A stretch of DNA of 64,000 nt from Bacillota bacterium (lineage in GTDB: Bacteria; Bacillota; Clostridia; Lachnospirales; Lachnospiraceae), in contig CABJAN010000008.1 of assembly GCA_902363515.1 (NCBI GenBank), positions 81,979 through 145,978 on the forward strand. The letters run 5' to 3'. A program made the translations under genes and the position numbers. This document shows positions 57,624-64,000 of this stretch, in pieces (the stretch's first letter is position 1; each line of letters opens with the position of its first letter). The notes under the pieces were generated by a model. That model had not been told where the DNA came from and made no database searches. It saw nothing but the letters and a program-made list of their open reading frames with translations.

Positions 57624-58512
57624 TTTTCTCCTCCATATAGGCAAGCATTTCTTTTTCATCTGTACACTTTAACAATTCCAGAGCCATAATTTTGTTTTTG
57701 TAATCCTGCTCTTCCTCTGCTGTTAAATGGTTCATTTTTTCTTCCAATGCCATTTTTAACTCCAGCACTTCTTTCATGGATTTAACAAAATAATGTTCTG
57801 TCATGCCAGTATATACTTTTTGAAGGGCAGAATACGCATCACCATAATTATATTTCTGATAATTCTGCTCTGCTATTTTATATAAAATGCCATAATAAAG
57901 CTGCTTCATTTCTAAAGAAATGCAAGGATGGCTTTCAAGATATGTCTGAATCTCCAAATATATTGCCTGCGCCTCCTGTGTTCTTTGGACTTCCTGATAG
58001 CATTCTCCCAACTCTTTGAATACTTTAAGCTCCATAAAAGACAGAAGACCTTGTCCACTTTGTTTGTACGCTTTCTGAACAATGGTTTTTGACAAAGATG
58101 TCTCAAAATCAGAGGCAGCCTTTGTATACTCACCCGTATATTTCTTTACAAGCCCTGCATAGTAAAAAACATATTGTTCATGAATTGCTTTTGACGGAGA
58201 CTTCATTTTTTTATAGTTTCCAATTTCATCCTCAACCTCTGAATATTTTCCCTGTTCAATAAGTTCTTCTATCTTCTTTTGCTGCTGCATTTCATCAAAC
58301 TCTTCATTGCTGATAATCATTTCATATTGCTGCGCATTGCATCCAAGTCTCTGCAACAGATACTCTAGCAGAAATTTATCTGGAATCCTCATCCCATTCT
58401 CATATCTGGATAATGCAGTAACACTACAAAGTCCTCTGCAAACCACAGATTTGGAATATCCTTTTTCTTTTCTCTGTCTTTCCAATAACTCACCTATGGA
58501 AATTTCGTACAT
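57610..58512 (-). CDS. XRE/TPR-type regulator 1 (Rgg/PlcR/MutR-like)
   Basis: 300 residues with an N-terminal XRE domain (GELLERQRKEKGYSKSVVCR, then ALSRYENGMRIPD) and a TPR-like helical C-terminus (GECYQEVQRTQEAQAIYLEI). It is a paralogue-like partner of regulator 2, sharing the architecture but not close sequence. The upstream region has an inverted repeat TATGCT-TGTT-AGCATA (58566-58581) beside a TATTAT -10 box, so self-regulation is plausible. GGGGAG precedes the ATG. Confidence 0.82.
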   Translation of the reverse strand: MYEISIGELLERQRKEKGYSKSVVCRGLCSVTALSRYENGMRIPDKFLLEYLLQRLGCNAQQYEMIISNEEFDEMQQQKKIEELIEQGKYSEVEDEIGNYKKMKSPSKAIHEQYVFYYAGLVKKYTGEYTKAASDFETSLSKTIVQKAYKQSGQGLLSFMELKVFKELGECYQEVQRTQEAQAIYLEIQTYLESHPCISLEMKQLYYGILYKIAEQNYQKYNYGDAYSALQKVYTGMTEHYFVKSMKEVLELKMALEEKMNHLTAEEEQDYKNKIMALELLKCTDEKEMLAYMEEKNVRI

Positions 58513-58565
58513 CTATAATCTCCCCTTTTGTCTCTGATACGCGCTCCTATAATATCATAAAAAAA

Positions 58566-58581
58566 TATGCTTGTTAGCATA
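58566..58581. promoter_or_regulatory. Inverted repeat near the regulator promoter
   Basis: TATGCT and AGCATA separated by TTGT/TGTT lie at the -35 region of the regulator genes on the minus strand. Possible operator. Confidence 0.4.
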
Positions 58582-58690
58582 AAACTGATACTTTTAAAAA
58601 ATTTATAAATTCCCCCACTTAGGACTGGCAGTTGCTCCAGAGAATTGGTATAATACTTTGAGAAATCATTTCACAAAGGAGGCTATCAAA

Positions 58691-58936
58691 ATGAACGTAT
58701 ATAAAACAAAAGGCGTATGTTCCCGCTCTATTGAATTTGAACTGGACGGAGATACCATTAAATATGTAAAATTCAACGGAGGCTGCAACGGAAATACCAA
58801 AGGCATCGCAAGTCTGGTAGAAGGCATGAAGGTAGATGATGTAATCAATCGCTTAAAAGGCACAGACTGCGGCGGAAGAGGAACTTCCTGTCCGGATCAG
58901 CTTGCAAAAGCGCTAGAAGCTGCAAAAGCTCAGTAA
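58691..58936 (+). CDS. TSCPD-domain protein (TIGR03905-type)
   Basis: 81-residue protein with FNGGCNGNTKGIASLVEGM and CGGRGTSCPDQLAKAL, the TSCPD domain that also ends some ribonucleotide reductases. Three to four Cys could bind metal. The function of the stand-alone family is not known. The ATG at 58691 has AAAGGAGG 8 nt upstream; a frame from 58658 lacks one. A TGGTATAAT extended -10 (58646-58654) lies just upstream. Confidence 0.85.
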   Translation: MNVYKTKGVCSRSIEFELDGDTIKYVKFNGGCNGNTKGIASLVEGMKVDDVINRLKGTDCGGRGTSCPDQLAKALEAAKAQ

Positions 58937-58985
58937 ATTTTCAAGCAAAAAGAGAAATCTCGTACAAGAGCGTATTTAAAAATGT

Positions 58986-59067
58986 TTATACAATTCCGGC
59001 AGCTCCAGCAGGCACTCTTTGAGACGAAATGTTCAAAGGCAACGCTTGCTTAGCCGGAAATGTATAA
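58986..59067. repeat. Nested palindromic element, copy 2
   Basis: TTATACAATTCCGGC and GCCGGAAATGTATAA outer arms with an inner CTTTGA/TCAAAG stem. Same design and end sequences as 29732-29814. It lies 6 bp beyond the stop of the helicase-fusion gene and after the TSCPD gene. Confidence 0.75.
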
Positions 59068-59073
59068 ATATTC

Positions 59074-62000
59074 TCATAAAAACTCAAATAAATTCATCTG
59101 TTCTGCTTCTTCCCCCGATACTTTTTTCCCTGTTTTTTCTTTTTCTATACAGGATAAAGGCAGTTCTTCTAAAAACATGGAAGGCTGTCCTCCATGAATA
59201 ATCATAAGCTCTTCTTTTGCTCTGGTCATTCCCACATAAAAAAGTCTTCTCTCTTCTTCTATGTCAGCAGGCTCTTTTCCATTTTCTAAAGGCAGTTTAT
59301 CTTCTTCTGCACCAGCAAGCAGTACAACCGGAAATTCCAAACCTTTGGATGCATGAAGGGTCATTAACGTAACTACGTCCGCGCGATAAGTTTTCCCTCC
59401 ACATCGCATCAAATCCCCTTCTTCTCCAAGAGAAAGACTGCTCAAAAATTCTTCTGTATTCTGGTAGCACATAGCCATATGTTCCAAATTGTCCATAGCT
59501 TTATTTCCCTTTAAGTTCATGTCCTCCTGCCATTTTTGAAGGAGTTTTCCAGGTTTACTCCGCTTTAGAAGAGGCTGATATTTCGCTTTCATAGTTTCAT
59601 AAATCTCAGATGTAAGAACATTCTCAGGAAGCTTCCATAAAAGTCTCAGGGCTAAGATTCTTGCAAGGGAATCCTCCGGTTTGGCGATACTTCTGAAGAA
59701 GCAAACTGTCCCCCTTACTTCTGGTTCCAGGAGAAAATCCTCCCTGCCGGTAATCACGTAGGGAATCCCCTCTTTTCGAAGACTGTTTTCCAATAATTTA
59801 GCCTGTCTGTGGGTGCGGTAGAGAACTCCAATGTCTCCAAAGCTTCTCTGTCTTCTCTCTGATTCTCTCTCAAAACTCTTTTCTGTATCCAGCATATCAA
59901 TGCCGCCAATCTGCCTGTTAATCTCTTTTGCTACGAAAACCGCCTCTGCCATTTCACTGGATGCTTCTATAACTCTCACTGGTTTTCCATTTCCCAAAGC
60001 AGCATGAAGAGTTCTTTCTTCACCAGAATTATGAGAAATCACTGCCATGGCACTTTCTACGATTTTTCCTGTGGAACGGTAGTTCTCTGTAAGACGTATC
60101 ACCTGTGCCCTGGTATATTCTTTCTGCAAAGTAGCAGAACAGGCTGAATCTGAACCTCGAAAACCATAAATAGACTGGTCCGGATCACCAATCACAAATA
60201 ATTCTCTTCCCTTGTTGTTCCAAAGCCGGATTAATTCATACTGAACAGGGCTGATATCCTGAAATTCATCTACTAAGAGATAATGAAATTGTGGAAGCTC
60301 CAGTTCTTCTTTCTCATGAAGTAATCCTATAGTCTCGATTAAAAGATCATCAAAATCCAGAGCATTCTTTGCTATTAATTGCTGCTGATAATATTGCAGC
60401 GCTTCTTCTGGTATCCCGGTTTTTGATACATCTGCATCTTTTTTTGTCTTCCAGAGGGAAATCTCCTTCAAAAACTGAGAAATGCTCAATCCTAACTGGA
60501 ACTCTTTCACCGTTTCTTCTGCTATTTCTCTGGTAAGCATAGCATCTGCAATGGTAAATTCCATTCCCTGACTTTTCAGCAGTTCCAGACAAATAGAATG
60601 GAAGGTTCCTATCTGTATCTGACGCACTGACTGTTTCTTTCCCAATTCCTGCTGTAAACGCTCCTGCATTTCTCTTGCAGCTTTTTTCGTAAAGGTAACT
60701 GCAGTAATTTCGGAAGGTTTCACTTTACGGTAATTAAGCAAATGTAAAATTCTGGATACCAGGGTTTTCGTTTTTCCTGTCCCTGGACCTGCAACAACTG
60801 CAACTACCGGCTCTATAGATTCTACTGCCTGCTGCTGTTTTGCATTTAATACAGCAACTCTTGGCAACGCTATAGTTTCCTCCGAAATGGCTGTTTTCTT
60901 CAGCGTCGGAAGCCTCACGTCTGCTGCTTCCTCCTGTTCTTTAATTCCAAGAGTCTCAAAAAAACTTATCTGACCTTCTGTATCCTCCAGTTCTGAGACG
61001 TGAAACAGCTTAATCGTACCATATTCTCCATCAAATCCCGGATGTCTCTGTACTTCGCCTTTTCTTAACCGCCGGATGCCCTCTGCTATCATATAACCAG
61101 ATTCCTTGCGGATATCTTCCACCGGAATCTCTCTTAAAATCTCAAATTCCGACCCTAATTTAGAAAGCATGTCCTCATACTGCCTCTGCACCTTCACACT
61201 GGTAGAAGAATGCCCGGTGGCTTCTGCAATGACCTCTGGCAAAGGCACCAGACTTTCAAAAGCCTTGGCCTGTTCCCGCACATATCCCTGAGATCTGTCT
61301 GCCAAGGCTTCTACCCTGTGTTCCACACCAATGGTAATCTTCCTACCGCAAACCGGACATTTCCCCCCATATTCCTTCGTCTGAGCAGGCGTCAGGCAGA
61401 GATGGCATTTCCTGTGTCCGTCATAGTGATACTTACCCTCTTCCGGGAAGAATTCTACAGTTCCATGCAGGCCCTCTCCTGTCTGAATGGCCCTTTCCAA
61501 ATCTTTGTAGGATAACTCTATATCCATGAGATTTGCCTCGCGCCCCAATTTTCCCGGAGAATGGGCGTCCGAATTTGAAATCAACTGATATCCATCCAGG
61601 TTTGAAACTCTCCAGTTCATAGGCGGATCTGAAGAAAGCCCTGTTTCTACTGCATGGATGTGCCCTGTTAAATCTCCAAAACATTTCTCAACGGAATCAA
61701 AACCTGAAAACGCACCAAACATGGCAAAATGAGGCGTCCAGATATGCGCCGGCACATAAATTCCATCAGGAACACTTTCCAGCATAATTTCCAGCAAGTC
61801 CCTGCAGTCAAGCCCAAGAATAGGCCTTCCATCTGAATGAATATTTCCGATAGTCTCCAGTTTCGCTGAAAGCAAATCCGCCTCTTCCATCCCCGGCAAA
61901 ATCAAAAGACTGTGAACCTTCCTGGTCTTTTCACCTTTTTTATAAATAGAACTGATTTCCCCTGTTACTACAAAACGTGGCTCCATGTCATCTGGAGTTG

Positions 62001-62223
62001 TTCCGTCCTGAATCCGATATTCTTTTTTCAAACGATAGAGACCGTCTTCTGCCGGCTCCAGCTTCTCCTTCAATTCCTCCCGCCAAATTGGATGGGTAAA
62101 ATCACCGGTTCCTAAAATATGAATCCCCTTTTTCCTCGCCCACAGCTCCAGATGCTCCGGATCACCTTCCTTGCTGGTAGCACGGGAAAAACGGGAGTGT
62201 ATATGCAAATCTGATATCAACAT
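59074..62223 (-). CDS. EndoQ-like PHP nuclease / UvrD helicase fusion
   Basis: 1049 residues in two parts. Residues 1-~380 are a PHP-type phosphoesterase resembling endonuclease Q, which cuts 5' of deaminated bases: metal motif DLHIHSRFS at the start, GTGDFTHP, and a Cys4 zinc module CHLCLTP...CPVCGRK. Residues ~480-1030 are a UvrD/Rep superfamily-1 helicase: Walker A AGPGTGKTKT, DEFQDISPVQYELI, GDPDQSIYGFRGSD, TLHASKGLEFPVV and RLFYVGMTRAKEEL. The C-terminus EQMNLFEFL resembles a beta-clamp-binding QxxLF motif. This suggests a self-contained repair machine that nicks and unwinds deaminated DNA. The roles are inferred from the domains. Confidence 0.88.
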   Translation of the reverse strand: MLISDLHIHSRFSRATSKEGDPEHLELWARKKGIHILGTGDFTHPIWREELKEKLEPAEDGLYRLKKEYRIQDGTTPDDMEPRFVVTGEISSIYKKGEKTRKVHSLLILPGMEEADLLSAKLETIGNIHSDGRPILGLDCRDLLEIMLESVPDGIYVPAHIWTPHFAMFGAFSGFDSVEKCFGDLTGHIHAVETGLSSDPPMNWRVSNLDGYQLISNSDAHSPGKLGREANLMDIELSYKDLERAIQTGEGLHGTVEFFPEEGKYHYDGHRKCHLCLTPAQTKEYGGKCPVCGRKITIGVEHRVEALADRSQGYVREQAKAFESLVPLPEVIAEATGHSSTSVKVQRQYEDMLSKLGSEFEILREIPVEDIRKESGYMIAEGIRRLRKGEVQRHPGFDGEYGTIKLFHVSELEDTEGQISFFETLGIKEQEEAADVRLPTLKKTAISEETIALPRVAVLNAKQQQAVESIEPVVAVVAGPGTGKTKTLVSRILHLLNYRKVKPSEITAVTFTKKAAREMQERLQQELGKKQSVRQIQIGTFHSICLELLKSQGMEFTIADAMLTREIAEETVKEFQLGLSISQFLKEISLWKTKKDADVSKTGIPEEALQYYQQQLIAKNALDFDDLLIETIGLLHEKEELELPQFHYLLVDEFQDISPVQYELIRLWNNKGRELFVIGDPDQSIYGFRGSDSACSATLQKEYTRAQVIRLTENYRSTGKIVESAMAVISHNSGEERTLHAALGNGKPVRVIEASSEMAEAVFVAKEINRQIGGIDMLDTEKSFERESERRQRSFGDIGVLYRTHRQAKLLENSLRKEGIPYVITGREDFLLEPEVRGTVCFFRSIAKPEDSLARILALRLLWKLPENVLTSEIYETMKAKYQPLLKRSKPGKLLQKWQEDMNLKGNKAMDNLEHMAMCYQNTEEFLSSLSLGEEGDLMRCGGKTYRADVVTLMTLHASKGLEFPVVLLAGAEEDKLPLENGKEPADIEEERRLFYVGMTRAKEELMIIHGGQPSMFLEELPLSCIEKEKTGKKVSGEEAEQMNLFEFL

Positions 62224-62326
62224 GCCAAAATTCCTCCGTAAAACTCAATAAATTAACGCGAATTATCTGCTTTACGGATTATTATACAACAGGCGGAGTG
62301 GAAAATATACGGTTATTGTTTACAGA

Positions 62327-63412
62327 TCATTCTCTTTCTTCCTGTTCAAATATTTTTAATCGCTTTACTATTTCCTCTGGTTCCGGTAATATCTTCTTCA
62401 TATCTTCTGGTAATGTGTTCCTTAGCTGATATGTTGCAACACCAATCGGCGCTCCTGTTTGTCTCAATGCATACTCTACATATGTCTTATCTTTACTCTT
62501 ACAAATAATAATTCCAATAGATGGATTCTCTTCTGGTAATTTAATCTGCTCATCTAAGACAGATAGATACAATTGCATTTTTCCAGCATATTCAGCTTCA
62601 AACTCTCCTATCTTCAATTCTATTGCTACCAGGCTTCTAAGTCGTCTATGAAAAAGCAACAGATCAATATATAAGTCTCTAGTTCCAACAACTAAATGAT
62701 ACTGGTTACCCACAAAGGTAAAATCACCACCCATTTCAACTAAAAACGCTCTAATATTATTTACCAGCTTCATTTCTAACTCGTGTTCTGAATATTCCGG
62801 TGACAGTTCAGCAAAATCAAAAGTATATTCATCCTTAACTGCTAATTTAGCTTGTGCCCTTCGTTCTTCTGGTATCATTAAATCAAAATTGGTTTGGTTT
62901 AATAAATATTTTTCATATGTCTGCGCTTCAATAAAATTGATTAATACACGTTTTGTCCACCCATAACGTTTCACCATTTGAATGTAAAATTCCCTTTGCA
63001 GATCATCTTTACATTTTTCCACAATGATAATGTTATTGCTCCAGCTGATTTCTCGCACCAATGGTGCGAGCTTTTCAGAATCTCGATATGTTAAATAAAA
63101 ATTACGCATTCTCCAGAGATTTGATGCTGAGTAACCTTTTGATCCAGGAAATTCCTTCTGTAATTCCCTGGACAGCACTCCTACTATAGATTTTCCCCAA
63201 CCCTTTTCCTTCTGTTGCCTATAAATCTCTTCCCCTATCTCCCAGTATAGATTTATAGTTTCTGAATTAATCATTTGCAGCGCACGATATTGCTTTTTCT
63301 GAATTAATTGTTTTAAGTCATTCACTAATGGTTCATATCCTACAATTTTATTCTTTTCCATACACTTCTCCATTTCTCGCACCAGTGGTACGAGATTTGA
63401 TATCAAAAACAT
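62327..63412 (-). CDS. YhcG-type PD-(D/E)XK nuclease (DUF1016)
   Basis: 361 residues with the N-terminal DUF1016 helical domain (IGEEIYRQQKEKGWGKSIV, then SASNLWRMRNFYL) and a C-terminal PD-(D/E)XK nuclease: D in RDLYIDLLLFHRRL and E-x-K in LVAIELKIGEFE. The family is common on mobile and defence loci. The true start may be at MEKCMEKNK (63373 or 63361) rather than 63412, because the upstream codons form a palindrome (see the repeat entry). A RhuM-like gene fragment lies 30 bp upstream. Confidence 0.85.
   Translation of the reverse strand: MFLISNLVPLVREMEKCMEKNKIVGYEPLVNDLKQLIQKKQYRALQMINSETINLYWEIGEEIYRQQKEKGWGKSIVGVLSRELQKEFPGSKGYSASNLWRMRNFYLTYRDSEKLAPLVREISWSNNIIIVEKCKDDLQREFYIQMVKRYGWTKRVLINFIEAQTYEKYLLNQTNFDLMIPEERRAQAKLAVKDEYTFDFAELSPEYSEHELEMKLVNNIRAFLVEMGGDFTFVGNQYHLVVGTRDLYIDLLLFHRRLRSLVAIELKIGEFEAEYAGKMQLYLSVLDEQIKLPEENPSIGIIICKSKDKTYVEYALRQTGAPIGVATYQLRNTLPEDMKKILPEPEEIVKRLKIFEQEERE
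63052..63070. repeat. Palindrome inside the YhcG gene
   Basis: CTCGCACCA-A-TGGTGCGAG is a perfect 9+9 palindrome coding for part of LAPLVREISW. A near copy lies at the gene start (63376-63394). Confidence 0.55.
63376..63394. repeat. Palindrome at the YhcG gene start
   Basis: CTCGCACCA-G-TGGTACGAG differs by two bases from the internal palindrome at 63052-63070 and shares the flanking ATTT. It could be an autoregulatory site or a mobile palindrome. Confidence 0.5.
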
Positions 63413-63442
63413 AAATACAATATATACTTGGAAAACACTGTA

Positions 63443-64000
63443 TTATAGCATGCAATTCATAACGCCACTCACCATCATTTCCTTTTCTCTACCAAATAAA
63501 TCCGATTCATTACCAAATCTCATACTCTGAATCGCTTCCATACATTCTTCATAAGAAAGAACATAGGTTGCGCGATTCCCTTGGGGACGGGTCATATTCT
63601 GATGGTCATAAGAATCCAGTAAATCAAGAGCATTACTGTATTTCTCTATTACAGAAAGTACCTGCTTACTGTCCAGTTCATCCTCTGTCCGCTTCATAAT
63701 CCGTATCACCTCTCCCAGTTGTTTGATACGATTATCATTCACAGCGTAACCTTTTAATATGTATTGTTTTAGCACAGAATTTGCCCATCTGCGAAATTCC
63801 ACACCACGTTTTGATTTTACACGATAGCCAACGGAGATGATTACGTCCAAGCTATAAAATGCTACCGGCTTATTTGAATTTGGGGATGTGAAAAAACTTG
63901 ATTGAGTTTTTTTGCATCCCTCTTTTTGCTTTTGTTGTGTATAAATTGCTAGAATCCTACGCTGAAAAGGCGCACTTCCCCTACCCCATAGAGATTCTCT
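63443..64000 (-). pseudogene. RhuM-family gene, apparently truncated at its 5' part
   Basis: From the stop at 63443 to about 63860 the frame encodes RhuM-type sequence (SLDVIISVGYRVKSKRGVEF, RRWANSVLKQYILKGYAVN). The frame stays open to the window edge. Upstream of 63860, however, it reads through a hairpin and basic, low-likelihood sequence, without the N-terminal helix-turn-helix region expected of RhuM proteins. So the gene seems broken by insertion or rearrangement, or continues outside the window in another form. Stop and YhcG start are 30 bp apart, suggesting a former two-gene defence or mobile unit. Confidence 0.55.
63882..63920 (+). terminator. Strong hairpin inside the RhuM-like frame
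   Basis: GGGATGTGAAAAAACT pairs with AGTTTTTTTGCATCCC, followed by TCTTTTT on the plus strand. It resembles an intrinsic terminator for a plus-strand transcript and is unlikely within a true coding region. Confidence 0.55.

Overview
The window looks like chromosomal DNA of a gut Lachnospiraceae bacterium, probably Blautia or a close relative. This is inferred from several features: a complete Na+-type V-ATPase operon, many sugar-uptake and glycoside genes, strong AGGAGG ribosome binding sites, a YtvI-type sporulation membrane protein, and moderate GC content with AT-rich intergenic spaces. No rRNA, tRNA or CRISPR array was found. Nearly all genes are on the minus strand.

Layout. 1-5.6 kb: a YesN-type response regulator (cut by the window edge) and an mglBAC-like galactose ABC transporter whose permease carries a long N-terminal coiled coil. 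5.7-12.7 kb: carbohydrate genes (AGE-family epimerase, FGGY kinase, GH2 glycosidase, DUF2804 protein), interrupted by a plus-strand PD-(D/E)XK nuclease gene that recurs at 33.7 kb. 12.7-13.2 kb: relics, namely a small antisense RNA resembling a type I antitoxin and a Fic fragment. 13.3-16.4 kb: a three-gene operon of a membrane protein, a radical SAM enzyme and a secreted protein ending in a Cys-Ala repeat. 16.5-25.2 kb: the V-ATPase operon. 25.4-28.5 kb: an orphan sugar-binding lipoprotein, YtvI and an RluA-type pseudouridine synthase. 28.6-29.8 kb: a long AT-rich spacer. 29.8-33.4 kb: an aconitase-family hydratase and a CdaR regulator. 34.7-42.1 kb: araA with a divergent AraC regulator, then a glycoside import locus damaged by two out-of-frame deletions (binding protein, and the LacI/GH1 junction). 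42.4-47.2 kb: a YfcC carrier, a PepD dipeptidase, a TetR regulator and an EamA transporter, with matching operator palindromes in both promoters. 47.3-52.1 kb: MsmK-type ATPase, Pgi, MtnN and unknowns.

52.3-58.5 kb is an AT-richer island and the most interesting part. It holds two overlapping XRE/TPR-type regulators, a divergent 65-residue leader-bearing peptide gene, a radical SAM/SPASM enzyme, an unlisted 27-codon peptide gene with a perfect AGGAGG, an intercistronic hairpin and two MFS exporters. I read it as a candidate quorum-regulated, radical-SAM-modified peptide (RiPP) system. 58.7-64 kb: a TSCPD protein, an EndoQ-like/UvrD helicase fusion with a C-terminal clamp-binding motif, a YhcG-type nuclease and a RhuM fragment.

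A nested palindrome of about 82 bp occurs twice (29.7 and 59.0 kb), each time just 3' of a minus-strand gene. Functions are assigned by reading the translated sequences; no database search was run.
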